NCBI RefSeq assembly: GCF_042453785.1 | Contig: NC_091672.1 | Coordinates: forward strand, 2,547,001 to 2,611,000 | Reading direction: 5' to 3' | From: Malus domestica | Taxonomy: Eukaryota; Streptophyta; Magnoliopsida; Rosales; Rosaceae | DNA length: 64,000 nucleotides | Notes under the pieces: model-generated | Databases searched by the model: none | What the model was told of the DNA's origin: nothing | What the model saw: the letters and a program-made list of their open reading frames with translations, nothing else | Position numbers and translations under genes: made by a program | Shown here: positions 19,917 to 31,447 of the stretch, in pieces | Position numbering within the stretch: position 1 is the first letter of the stretch | Layout: every line of letters begins with the position of its first letter

Positions 19917-21167
19917 TTATTCGTATTCAAACTGAACCTCTACATGCAGATATTTTCTCATCAGCCGGACAATGGATGAGGTGAAGCTTGCTAAAACTTG
20001 GCACTCTTCATGGGATTTGGCTTCTGAGACCACCCCATAAATGACCAACTTCTTCAAATTAGGGCATCTTTCTAGAAGTCCTGCTACCCAGTCGGAGAAG
20101 AGCTCACTGATTATAGTCCATCCAAGTTCTAACACAACCACGTTCTCCAATGAAGATGACCCCTGCAAGCCACAAACATCTCTTAAATCATAACTTAATG
20201 ATAGGTGGGTTAACTGAGGGAAGCAAGTAGAAACAGTCTCCAAATCCACCACCTCATCCTCGTCATCAAATACAACACCCCAGAGCCGAAGCCTCTTTAA
20301 ATTTGATGATTTTGAGATCATGTTATAGAACTTTGGCCACATGATCGTGAAGCTGCTAACATCCACAATCTGAAGATTCTCTGTGTTATCCCCAATATCG
20401 AGATGGAGGACACTAACATCATCGATCTTCAAAACACTCAGTGACCCCTTACCAATAAGCTCAAAAAGCTCAAGGGTACAATCTTTCAGGTGCAGATTCT
20501 CAATGCTATCAGCCTCTAGTACGAACTTATCCAAACTGACAGCTTCCACGTAGATATTTTTCAGTGAAGGACTATTAAGTTCCATAGTTGCCTGTGCATC
20601 TGACATGGCAATATCAGGATTAATAAGAGCCAAAATCTGAAGTTTTGGACATGCGGTAAGCAAAAGGCTCAAATCCAAAGCTGAGATACTGACATAACTT
20701 AGCGAAAGTGACTTCAAGCATGGAAATTTCTGATAACTGGGTTCAACACCTGTTACAGAATTATGAGCCAATGCCAAGACTTCAAGCTTCTGTCGACTGC
20801 ATTTCTCAATGATATTCACATTCGGAGTAGTCCTCACATTATAATGTAGTTGCCGCAAGGTGTCCCGGGTATACATGAGCCAAGCAATCACTGGGGCGGC
20901 TGAAAATTCATCAACATCATCCATAAAAATTGACAAACACTGCAATGCTGTGGTTTGGAATATTGTTTGAGTTATAAGAATTTCCAATCTACTTGTTGTC
21001 AGATCATGATAGACGGACCAATCATTGGAATTGAAAGAAAGAGTGTGGAGGTGATTCCGCCAAGCCTCTCTCCATTTCTTGCACGTTGCAGATGCAATCA
21101 CAACATCTCGGGCAGCTTTAAGCCGGGATAGAATGTTACCTATGACTTCAACGGGAAGGTGCTCCAT
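19917..21167 (-). CDS. F-box/LRR-repeat protein, At1g67190-like
   Basis: A single coding exon of 416 codons. The N-terminal F-box (residues about 1-40: MEHLPVEVIGNILSRL, then VIASATCKKWREAWR) should bind SKP1 in an SCF ubiquitin ligase. The rest is a leucine-rich-repeat array (for example FPCLKSLSLSYVSISALDLS, LLTACPKLQILAL, CPNLKKLVIYG) that would select the substrate, which is unknown. From memory the sequence is very close to Arabidopsis At1g67190, including MYTRDTLRQLHYNVRTTPNVNI. The ATG is the first in frame and fits the family start. The sequence shows no defects. Confidence 0.9.
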   Translation of the reverse strand: MEHLPVEVIGNILSRLKAARDVVIASATCKKWREAWRNHLHTLSFNSNDWSVYHDLTTSRLEILITQTIFQTTALQCLSIFMDDVDEFSAAPVIAWLMYTRDTLRQLHYNVRTTPNVNIIEKCSRQKLEVLALAHNSVTGVEPSYQKFPCLKSLSLSYVSISALDLSLLLTACPKLQILALINPDIAMSDAQATMELNSPSLKNIYVEAVSLDKFVLEADSIENLHLKDCTLELFELIGKGSLSVLKIDDVSVLHLDIGDNTENLQIVDVSSFTIMWPKFYNMISKSSNLKRLRLWGVVFDDEDEVVDLETVSTCFPQLTHLSLSYDLRDVCGLQGSSSLENVVVLELGWTIISELFSDWVAGLLERCPNLKKLVIYGVVSEAKSHEECQVLASFTSSIVRLMRKYLHVEVQFEYE

Positions 21168-21985
21168 ATACCCAATAAATTAACGAAAACCGAGGAAAGC
21201 TCTTGGTTCTCAAAGTTCAAAGTACCCCATGAAAATTAAGAAGCCAACTCTAAAGAAATCCTCACCACACAATTAACCATCCAGAATTGTTAAACATTCC
21301 ATCTGGGTTTATCACAAAACAGAAGAAAAAGCAAGATCCATCCATGCCAAACACCAATCTGCCATCTTTTCGGGATTTGTCACGACATCATCTATACAAG
21401 TAAAAATTCAGATCAATATTTTGGACTTTCATTAATCAATCAGTAATTGTCATGGAAAGCAAAGATTAGCTAGTAGAAACTGGAAAAATCCAGTACTTTG
21501 GGCATTACAAACAAGTCAACAATTTCAAAAGTTAGCAGATTTTGCACCGGATCAACATCAATTCAATGAAAAACCAAGCAAACAAACTCAATAAATTAAA
21601 CCCAATTCAATTATTCAAACAAATTTCAACAGCTTAGCATCAATCTACTAAAAATGGAGCAAAAACACATAGAACCCAAAAATCTATAAAAATACAATTA
21701 AATAAAAATGATCTCAATACAGTGATAATCAATGGGTAAAACAGAGAGAAAATTAGGGTGGGATTACCTGTGGAAGCAAATCAAAATCCAAAATTCCCAA
21801 ATGTCATCGGGATCACTATCATCCCATTCATCAGAGAAAGGGAGAAACTTGAATGCAGGATTCGATGGTTTTGGAAAAACGAGTGGAGAAACGAACCAGC
21901 CAAAACCTGCTTGGTCCGCGGAGAAGACGAAGAAGAGTCTGCGATTAGAGAAGAGGGAAGCCGGCAGGTCTTCCTCTAGCACGTG
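21168..21985 (-). promoter_or_regulatory. F-box gene 5' leader with a likely leader intron
   Basis: On the minus strand a GC-richer block (about 21985-21770) ends in CCACAG followed by GTAATCCC at about 21769, a good splice donor. The AT-rich stretch from there to about 21210 would be an intron in the 5' UTR, ending near an AG shortly before the start codon at 21167. The plus-strand frame over the same block (21732-22031) has no family resemblance. Confidence 0.45.
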
Positions 21986-22029
21986 TGGGAAAGTGGTGAG
22001 TAATTACGCACGTGAGAATGTGGAAATTT

Positions 22030-22995
22030 AATTTCTGAAATTGGAATGCAAATATGCTACATTTTTTTTTCCCAATCCAATATGCCACATGAGTCCCCAT
22101 TACATGAATCCTATATCCTACCTAACCTTCTTACAAATGGGAAAAAAGTTGCATTCCATAAGGAGATCAACATCTGTGTTATTGTCCACGAACGTGAACG
22201 ACTAACAACTGTTGATTGTTTTGAGAATTAGCAAAATAGCAGAGTTCCAAAACATAATCTATAAGGAAATTTAAAAACTAAATGAATGTGGACGACACAC
22301 AACTGGTAATTAATATAAGGAGAAATTAGGTTCTCATCCATCTTTTTGCTACTCCATTGATTAAAACCTTATTCTTTTCAATTTTTGATCAAGATCCTTA
22401 GATATTAATAACATCATTAATTATTTTAATAATAAAATATTTTTTATTTCTAAATATATTCATTTAGTATTATGTTATAATTAGTATATTTATATTTATG
22501 GCTAAATTTTATCATATATTTTTATTTTTAGTTTATACCCATTTTTAATTTGCAACCCTTTTTTAATTTATACCAATTTTCTTTTCAATTTTAATTTGTA
22601 CCCATATATTAATTTCTTTTTGTGGCCATATATTTTTTTATTTATTTGTACTCATTTTTTATTTTGCTAAATGTACACATGCTAATTATATGTACCCATT
22701 CATGTAATTTTTCAAATTTTTAATCTTAAAATGTACTCATTCTTAAATATATCAATTTTGTTATATGTTAAATGTACCATTTTTTTATATAAAATCTAGT
22801 CAATTTTTTTCTAATCTATTTTTAAATTTATATGGGTACATTCTTTTTTCTTTGATTTAAGAATGTATTCATGTCAAGTTTAATCAAAGAAATTTACTAA
22901 TATTATTAAGCCTAATATCTTTTTCTTTTTCTTTTTTTTTGGGATTTTGAAGAATGTACCTATGTTTTGGTACAATAATTTTTTGGTTAATATTG
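22030..22995. repeat. AT-rich stretch with interspersed TGTACCCAT motifs
   Basis: Between about 22500 and 23010 the motif TGTACCCAT, or variants (TTGTACTCAT, TGTACACAT, TGTACCTATG), occurs roughly every 30-70 bases in poly-T rich DNA, on one strand. There is no coding capacity. It may be a decayed tandem repeat or the low-complexity tail of an element. Confidence 0.4.
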
Positions 22996-23012
22996 ATGAA
23001 TGTACCCATGTT

Positions 23013-23015
<3 letters not shown>

Positions 23016-23055
<40 letters not shown>
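23016..23055. repeat. (AC)n microsatellite
   Basis: About 20 consecutive AC units directly after the TGTACCCAT-rich stretch. Confidence 0.9.
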
Positions 23056-23056
<1 letters not shown>

Positions 23057-24067
23057 AGTATATTTATATTTTAATATTTTTAATGTCACAGCCCATCCCG
23101 AAATGTTTAGTTTCAACGATGTGAAATGACGGTTTTACCCTTAAACGTATGTGGGATGGTGTGGTTTAAGCTTTGGTTGTGGACAAATTATGTATTTTCT
23201 TAAATTTTGGGACCTAATTGGAACTTAGATTTTTTTTTTGTTTGATTGGGGACCAAATCTAGACCAAAAACACTCTCTCTCTTCCCTCGGTTTTTCTTCC
23301 TTCGTCCGTACAATTTGTACGGTCACTCTCTCTAAACTCCAACCAGGCATGGATCGAGCTTGTAGACAACATCATCATCTTCATCTCATCGTCACAGATC
23401 GAGCTTGTATATTGATAATTCCATTGATTGTTTGAAAATTGGAAGGAGAGTAGAATTTGACAGCATATTCTATTAGGAGATTAAAAATTCAACGAATATG
23501 GACGACAGACTGCTCGTAATTAATATAATTTTATATGTTACAATTTTGGACTCATAGGTTGTCTGTTCACTTTTCTAGTACACAGTATGGCTCATATCAC
23601 TGAAAAACAAAATGCCTCAAAGTCCGAAGAAAATTATAATCGATATGGAAAAAGCAAAAGAAAGATCCATGACCTTTTTTTATTCAACGATAGATTAACA
23701 CCAAAAGAGTAGAAGATTAAATTGATATCAAACTCGTCATTCATGAGATTCAAATCTAAACAATTTCACGTATAAGTAAAGAATGGTAAAAAAAAAAGCT
23801 CAGGAAAAATTTGATAATCCCGCCGACGCAATTTCCACAATTCAGCAGCTTCTACATGTTGACATTACAAAAGTTCATAAAATTTCAAGTAGCACATAAT
23901 TTTATCGATATACATTGTGTTCTTCCAAACAAAATTGGAATATCTTTACAAAAGAATGCGAACTTTAAGACCCGAGTTAGCAGAGACTACTATGACTTAC
24001 GCCAGCGCCAACACGAATGATTAGTCAGTGAAAGTGTTGGTTCATCACAAGCTGGCCACACGATTCT
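23056..24067. other. Intergenic, no gene seen; one perfect palindrome
   Basis: No gene recognised. CCGTACAATTTGTACGG at 23306-23322 is a perfect 17-base palindrome. The right end should hold the 3' UTR of the IscA gene. Confidence 0.45.
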
Positions 24068-26317
24068 TTATACCTTCTTGGTAGCTCCGCTGCCGCCTGT
24101 TGTCATGAAAGATTCCCCACAGCCACACTGTCCTTTAGAGTTGGGATTGATGAATACGAACTCAGACCTGCCAAAAGAAAATAAATTAGGTGTGAGCGGA
24201 ACCAGGAAGGTGAGAGTAAGAAGGCAAAACCAAGTTGTGAAACCAACGGCATAAACGCCAACAGAAGAATTAAGCCCAAAGCATGTCATATTGTACCATT
24301 GCCCCACGAACAAATGACAGGCGGTTAAATTTACAACGTATCATCAGATCGACAAGGGGCATAAATGCCATGCCATTTGGCTGCTTAAGGTTCCCAAATT
24401 CAAGTACTTGTTCATGGAAAATAAAGCAAAGAAAATATACCCAGATAAAAACACAAGCAAAATAATATTAGCAGATCATCTTTCTTCATGGTTTGGTATC
24501 TGCTCATGTAAAAATGGACACACACGCACCCTTATCTCTCCTAAACATGCACATGGAAAGCCACTTGAAGCATTCACTAAAACCCTTGTAACGCGCACCA
24601 TTATCTTTCCTAGCACGCACATGGAAAGCCACTTGAACCATTCACTAAAACCCTTCTAACGTGCACCATTATCTTTCCTAACACGCACATGGAAATCCAC
24701 TTGCAGCATTCACTAAAACCCTTCTAACATGCACCATTATCTCTCCTATTATCTTTCCTAGCACGCACATGGAAAGCCACTTGAACCATTCACTAAAACC
24801 CTTCTAACGTGCACCATTATCTTTCCTAACACGCACATGGAAATCCACTTGCAGCATTCACTAAAACCCTTCTAACATGCACCATTATCTCTCCTAACAT
24901 GCACACGGAAAGCCACTTGAAGCATTCACTAAAACCCTTCTAACATGCACCATTATCTCTCCTAACACACACACGGAAAGCCACTTGAAGAATTCACTTA
25001 AACCCTTCTAAACTGCACATTCAATTTGTCATTGAATGCACACAACACACATATCCAACAGTAAACAGAGGTTGAAGTACTAATGGCAGCAGTGGTGGAG
25101 GTGATGATGCCCTAAATCATGGTCCTCTGTCGGTCTTAATGAAATGGTCATACAGTAGTAGTCAGGACAGGAATGGAAAGTTGACCATCAGCAAAGGTGA
25201 CATTATGGGCAAATTTAATATCACTAGTTAAGGAGGGTGGAGACCTAAAGCTGATGTTGTTTATAGCAGCGCTGAGCAGCATAAGTCTAGATCTTGTATA
25301 AGGTAGCGGAGCTCCATTGGGATGATGTTAGAGTTGATGAATGGCAAGACACCCACCATAAATATGAAATGCCCACCCCCCCAAAAAATGGTCAATTGCA
25401 GCACATTGGCTTACTGATTGTCATATGGTTCCAAGAGCTCATTTGGGATTGCTATGTAGGAACGACTTCTGCTCATAAGTAAAAGCACTAAAGAGTGCTT
25501 CTACAACCCAAAAAACGCTTTGAAGTTTTTCTGCCAAACGTAGTCAAAAGCACTTTTGGCTCTTTCGAAGACTCTTGGTTCGTCTCAAAGTGAAAAAACT
25601 CTATATTCTCCACAAAATTCAACCTGAAATTTGACGACCCATTATCCTTACGATGCGCAATTTTAACATCCTAATATTAAATTGACACTGGAAATAATTA
25701 CAAAAATGAAAAACTAATCCATTTCTAACACAGCACAAGTTCATTTTCTCTACCAAAAAAAAAAAAAACAAAGATTTACACACGCCCAATTCAAATCAAA
25801 ACCAAACAATTTCTCAGAATCCAAACATGTTAACAAGTTGCCCACAAATCCACCAAAAAAAAAGGGAAAGTTGGGGAAAAAAAGAGAGGAATGATTTACC
25901 TGAGTTTATCATCTATAAAATCCATCTTCGTTCCTATGACGTGCATCAGAGCCTTCGGATCAATCAAAATCTTCACACCTTTATCCTCCACCAATTCGTC
26001 GAACTTCCCCTTATCATCTACACATGAACAAATTGGAGCAAATAAATTCACGAAATTCATAATTCAACTCATCAAAATTGAAGAAAAAGAAGAAAACTTG
26101 ACGATCAGGATCAAAACGCCGCCGTACCTGCGTAATTGAGAGTGTAGGACAATCCGTTGCAGCCGCGAGCCTTGACTCCGAGCTTGAGATAAGGCCGCCG
26201 GCGCTGCTCTAGGAGCTGCCGTATGCGATTCGCCGCCGCGTCCGTCAGGCTCACGGCCTGTCGCCTCGCCGCCGGTCCGACCCTCTCGGCTACCGCCGCC
26301 AGAATTTGCGAAGCCAT
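24068..26317 (-). CDS. ISCA: Mitochondrial iron-sulfur assembly protein, IscA-like (A-type carrier)
   Basis: Three coding exons on the minus strand: 26317-26128, 26017-25900 and 24167-24068, with GT/AG borders, giving 135 codons plus stop. The product is an A-type Fe-S carrier: residues 20-135 are the HesB/IscA fold ([35 protein letters not shown]). The three cluster-binding cysteines are C53 in RGCNG and C117 and C119 in GQCGCGES. The arginine-rich, acid-poor N-terminus ([20 protein letters not shown]) fits a short mitochondrial presequence. It would deliver clusters, probably 4Fe-4S, to mitochondrial apoproteins. Length matches Arabidopsis At2g16710 from memory. Intron 2 is about 1.7 kb and holds a minisatellite. 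Confidence 0.9.
24500..25015. repeat. 68-bp minisatellite in IscA intron 2
   Basis: Seven units with CACATGG or CACACGG starting at 24550, 24618, 24686, 24766, 24834, 24902 and 24970. The period is exactly 68 bp except for one 80-bp step that carries an extra 12 bp (ATTATCTCTCCT). Each unit holds AAAGCCACTTGAAGCATTCA and ACTAAAACCCTTCTAAC. Confidence 0.85.
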
Positions 26318-28518
26318 CGGTGAGATTTTTAATGTCTTTTCTTCTTCCCAGATATGTCTCTCTGCGATCTAAAGGCAAACCCGTGGTGAAATCGTGCCGG
26401 GGTAGTTCCGTCATTTCGCAACCCTCCACGTTGCGTCTGAACGAAATTCTGAATGTTTCCGTGGACAAATTGATCGACAGAAATAAGGCTGCACTTCTTA
26501 CGTGTGTGACTCATGGAGTCTCAATCGTTGATTGATAGATGTAAATTATAAAAGTGAGTTAAATTTATGAACACGTGTTAATTAATAATGGAATCCACAA
26601 AAAGACCACATACAAAATTGAAAAGATTGGAACTTCCCGTAACGAGAAAGGTTGAGTCAGCTTTGAACATAATTTATTCCATTAAGCGAGATTCTTCTTA
26701 CCACGCTTAATGAACAACATAACAAGTAAAAGTGGTAAATAACATTTTTGTGGTTTCGTTAGGCCTTCCACACCGATTTGTGTGATATATGAGTTAGTAC
26801 GCTTAGACGCTTTGATTTTGATTCTTATATAATATGAGTTTCATTCAACTTATAAGAATTAAATTTGAATTTTTTTTCCATACAAAAAGAAAAAAACAAG
26901 AATTAAATTCAAAATTTTCGATCTACGGTAAGAAGCCTTATGTGTCATCATTGGGGCACACTTAATGTGAAACCTAACAATGTGGTTAACTAGTGACCAA
27001 CATTACTGAATATAACACCTTGCAAGTTTTTTATCCAAAACCAAATGAGCATACTAAAAGTTGAACGGTTATGATTTAAAATTTAATAATAACTCATCAA
27101 GTTAATAGGATGATTTCATGCCGTCCCATGTAGATTTTCATCGACAAGCACATCGATAAGTATGTCGTTGAAGTATCAATAATCAAAATATAAATAACAT
27201 GTTTATACGAATAACGTATCAATATTAGATGGTCGAACATATCAAGTAACCTAAAACAAAGATTATCTCGTCATTTTCTATGCCCACTTACACTCTACAA
27301 TTGGGCCCAACTAATGAACACAAGAACTTGAAGCACTAAGATACAAAGCCCATCAATTAAACCCTCGTCACCGAACGATAAGGGTTTTTGCAAGACTGTG
27401 TAAACCGAGTGTTGCTTTCAGAAGAGCCCACACCCACATGCCCTTCACCTGAAAAAGCCAAACAAATTTGGTTCCCCAATCAACCAGATTCCTCAGTTTT
27501 CTAGCAGGTTTGTTGCTTTCTTCACCACTTTCCCCGCTTCTCTATCACAAACAGCTCGCAATCATTAGTCCAAATCTGAGTGAGGGTTTTAAAGAGAGAA
27601 TTTCTGACTCTTTGGGCTCAGCGCCCCCAGATGCTCCCTTGGGTTCTTTTGTTTCTGCATCCAAGGTCTCTTCGGATTTCTCTGGTTTATAGCTTCCTCT
27701 AAAATCCCAGCTGCCCATTTCTCTGTTTGCTTCTTGTTTTTCTGGAAATTGGGTCTCCGTTTGTAATGCATTTATCTGGCTTTTGAATTTTGTAGAATTG
27801 TTGTTGGGTTTCGGTTTTCGGGTTGTGATTTTGTCTGGGGGTTGTAATGTGCGATACGAAGTTTGTGGGGGAGTTTTACATTTCTCTGGTTTGCTTCTTT
27901 CTCATTGTTTTCTGCTTGCTTGCTGCTGTTTAACTTCATGGATACATTTAATTTGCATGGTCGTTGTTGGGTTTCGCTTTTCGGGTTGTAATTACTTCTG
28001 GGATTGGGAATGTAATGCGTGCTATGAAGTTTGTGGGTATGTGTTTGATTTGGTTTAGTTGACTATTGACGTTTTAGCATTTGCTGGTCTCTTGAGTGTT
28101 TGTAATTAATCTGCTATGTTTAGTTGTTTCCTAGAATTATCTGGGTTTTTGTTAAACAGTTGCCATTTTCAGTACCTTTCTTGTTTATCTGAAAATTGGG
28201 TTTCCATTTGTTCTGCGTTTCTGCTTGCTTGCTGTTTAAACTCATAGTTACAGTGAATTTTGTATAATATTGTTGGGTTTGCTTTTCGGGTTGTAATTAT
28301 TTGTCTGGGATTGTAATGTGCGCTATGAAGTTTGTGGGGTTTCTGTTCGATATGCTTTTAGTTAAATGTCGATATTTGATCCATCTACTAAGTTATATGG
28401 TTTCTTAGAATTATCTAGTTTTTTTTTTTTAATTAGGTGTTGGGAGAGAAAGTCGGTTTCTAAAAGATTGGCATTCATCAGCTTACCTGTCTCTGAGATT
28501 TAAAGTCTCAGCGTTTAC
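26318..28518. promoter_or_regulatory. Divergent intergenic region between IscA (-) and FtsZ2 (+), with a likely FtsZ2 leader intron
   Basis: TTGGGCCCAA at 27301-27310 is a palindromic site-II type element, often found in promoters of organelle-protein and growth genes. A telo-box-like TAAACCCT lies at about 27357. Exon-like leader sequence at about 27430-27665 ends CATCCAAG before GTCTCTTC. A T-rich tract followed by TTAATTAG at 28437 is a good acceptor, so a 5' UTR intron of about 770 bp is likely. No coding gene seen. Confidence 0.45.
27796..28345. repeat. Three diverged copies of an about 80-bp unit in the FtsZ2 leader intron
   Basis: The phrases TTGTTGGGTTT, TTTTCGGGTTGT, TGTAATG and TATGAAGTTTGTGGG (or ACGAAGTTTGTGGG) recur in the same order at about 27797-27872, 27963-28040 and 28267-28342. 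The copies have diverged and are unevenly spaced (about 165 and 305 bp). Confidence 0.6.
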
Positions 28519-31447
28519 ATGATGGCGACTTATGCATCGAATTATGTTACCCTTCCTGATACTCGAAACCCGGTGGGGGTACTGACAAGGCTTGGGGGTC
28601 GCTTAGGAATGGAGAATCACTTGGGAAGAGTTAGCAGCTTAAAAGTGTCTGAGGAGAAGTACGGTTTTATGGGTGTAACCTATAAGTCAAGTTTGCCTCA
28701 AGTTAAGTGCTCAACCAATTCTCAGAGTGTCGGTTCATATCAGAATAGAGACCCTTTTCTGAATCTACACCCTGAAGTTTCATTGCTTAGAGGAGAGGGA
28801 AATGATAGGGTTAACAACCCGAGAAAAGATATTTCAGGTGGAGGTGTCACTGAGAGCTTAAGTGACAAATCTTCTCCTAGTAACAACGGTGAAGCAAAAA
28901 TCAAAGTTATTGGTGTTGGCGGTGGAGGGTCAAATGCAGTTAATCGCATGATAGAGAGTGCAATGAAGGGTGTGGAGTTCTGGATTGTTAATACCGATGT
29001 TCAAGCCATGAGAATGTCTCCTGTCTTTCCCGAAAACCGTTTACAAATTGGTCAAGAACTTACCAGGGGTCTTGGAGCTGGTGGAAACCCAGATATTGGT
29101 ATGAATGCTGCCAAAGAAAGCAAAGAATCAATAGAAGAAGCACTGTATGGATCAGACATGGTCTTTGTTACGGTAGGTTCAAATGCTATTCCTCTGTCAT
29201 GACTTCCAACATTTGCCTATTTCATGCATTTCTGCACCCTGACATTAAATATCTTCATATGCAGGCGGGAATGGGTGGAGGAACTGGGACTGGTGGAGCT
29301 CCTATAGTTGCAGGTGCTGCAAAGTCAATGGGTATATTGACTGTTGGTGTTGTGACAACCCCTTTCTCTTTTGAGGGACGGAAAAGGGCAGTTCAAGCCC
29401 AGGAAGGAATTGCGGCTCTGAGAGAAAATGTTGACACACTGATAGTCATTCCAAACGACAAGTTATTGACTGCAGTTTCCCCGTCTACCCCAGTAACAGA
29501 AGCATTTAATCTGGCCGATGATATTCTACGACAAGGTGTTCGTGGCATCTCTGATATAATCACGGTATGTGGTCTTTAAAAATATTGTGTAATGAAGTGT
29601 AATCTTAACTTCTGGCTGTTTAAACAATTCATAGAGCCCTTCAAGGGCCTTCATTTGGTCAATGGGGGTTTTTTTTATAGAAAAACTAATGAAAAGGGCT
29701 TGAAAACTTTGAGTTTTAATGATAAGGACAAAATAAAGGGTAAAGTGAATAGTACCAGGATTGACTTTTTAGTGTAAAAATGTGGTTTTTCGTTAAAGTG
29801 AACAGTACCGGGTGTTTTTCGTTAAAATTCCCTTTTTTTATTTGTTCGTGGATCGATGTGTTTCCCTTTTTGGGCCATATTTGTTACTATAACTGATGGA
29901 CCATCATCTTCATTGCAGATACCAGGATTGGTAAATGTGGATTTTGCTGACGTACGGGCTATAATGGCCAATGCGGGTTCTTCGTTGATGGGGATAGGAA
30001 CTGCAACTGGTAATGTTTTAGCTGCATACTACTAGGATGTTTAGAGTGCTAATATCATATCAGAGGCTTCACTTAAAATTTTGGACTTGATTATTGTGGT
30101 CCCAAAATTTCCATATTGCCTTCCCTTATGACACCATTGTGGCTAACGTCCTTGTGAAGTTAATATGGAATAAATGGCATCTAGAACTTCAGATTTTTTG
30201 TTAGAACATGAGAAGGAAAGGTCTGAAAGAAGACATGGTCTCAAGTTAATATATTATAAATTCTGCATTTTTTTTATAATAATATGCTTAAACTTTTTTT
30301 TCTTTCTGATTTTTGTATTTCCTTGGAGCAGGGAAGACGAGGGCAAGGGATGCTGCGTTAAATGCCATCCAATCACCTTTACTAGATATTGGTATCGAGA
30401 GGGCAACTGGAATTGTTTGGAACATAACTGGGGGAGCTGATTTGACCCTTTATGAGGTACTTCTCTCTTACTGTCTGTTTTGATCGTACTCATGGGATCA
30501 TGAAGTTGACATATTTCTTTTCTTCAGTATGAAAGCTGATTTGACATACTTCTCTCTTACTGACTGCGAGGATGACGTTACTCTGCACTCTGTATATTGA
30601 TCTTATTCTAGAACCGCACGGAGAAATGAACTACTACTATGATCGGCCTAAAATCTCTTTTGACAATTTTCTCATAAAAGAATCATTTAGTTGGCCCAGA
30701 ACTGTCCTATATTCACAATGTAATAACTCCATTATTGCGCTTACTGCTGCTTCCTATGCTTCCTGCTTCTTAATACTTGCCGCACCTAAACCCTCACTGC
30801 CTTTCCGCTTGATATCCTTTACTGAATTATAAATGGTAGTTTTGACTCACAGTTGATATGGCGTTGTATTTTTCCTCTCTTACTCTCTAATTTCAAATGA
30901 GCAATTCTCGTAGGTAAATGCTGCAGCTGAGGTTATATATGATCTTGTCGATCCGACAGCAAATTTAATATTTGGAGCAGTGACAGATCCATCCCTCAGT
31001 GGTCAAGTAAGTATTTTTGCTTTCTCTAAAACATGGTAAAAAATATGTCCAAGAGCTTCCTGATTTCTTGTTGAACATGGTAAATCTGCCGAACCGGATA
31101 TCATGGGATTATCATAAAGGAATTGGACGGCTGCATCTTAACATGCAATGTTGCTTGTCTTCGTTTTTCATTCAGGTCAGTATAACTCTTATTGCTACTG
31201 GATTCAAACGCCAAGAAGAAAATGAAGGCAGGCCACTCCAGGTAATTCCTTAACATGCCCCCGCTCACGCGCACACATGCACCAACTCTCTCTTTCAAAC
31301 AATTTTGTTAAATCTACCTATATGCAGGCACAAGGAGATGTCACCCTTGGAATCAATCGACGCCCATCCTCTTTCATGGAAGGTAGTGCAGTTGAGATTC
31401 CTGATTTCTTGAAGAAAAAAGGACGCTCCCGTTATCCAAGAGCTTGA
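28519..31447 (+). CDS. FTSZ2: Plastid division protein FtsZ2
   Basis: Seven exons: 28519-29172, 29265-29564, 29919-30009, 30332-30456, 30914-31006, 31176-31241 and 31328-31447. All have GT/AG borders and give 482 residues, close to the family length. This tubulin-like GTPase assembles the stromal Z-ring that divides chloroplasts. Residues 1 to about 115 are a serine-rich transit region. [13 protein letters not shown] starts the nucleotide-binding fold, [12 protein letters not shown] (220-231) is the G-box/tubulin signature, and NVDFAD (about 324-329) is the T7 catalytic loop. The C-terminal [15 protein letters not shown] is the FtsZ2-specific tail that binds ARC6, separating it from FtsZ1. 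Start: MMAT at 28519, or the next codon. Intron 2 carries a MITE. No defect seen. Confidence 0.95.
29679..29832. mobile_element. Mutator-like MITE in FtsZ2 intron 2
   Basis: About 154 bp, from AGAAAAACTAATG to CGTTAAAATTCCC, flanked on both sides by TTTTTTTAT (29670-29678 and 29833-29841), a candidate 9-bp target duplication. The terminal inverted repeats are weak. A diverged relative lies at 3583-3730. Confidence 0.55.

Noticed and set aside
21732-22031. Plus-strand ORF of 99 codons upstream of the F-box gene
   Set aside because: It overlaps the probable 5' leader exon and splice donor of the F-box gene on the other strand and has no recognisable domain.
24500-25015. Regularly spaced repeats considered as a CRISPR array
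   Set aside because: The 68-bp units are contiguous without unique spacers, inside an intron of a plant nuclear gene.
27468-27771. Possible small protein in front of FtsZ2 (MVPQSTRFLSFL-type frame)
   Set aside because: It sits in the probable untranslated leader exon and is not in frame with FtsZ2. The FtsZ2 start at 28519 already gives the usual length and transit region.
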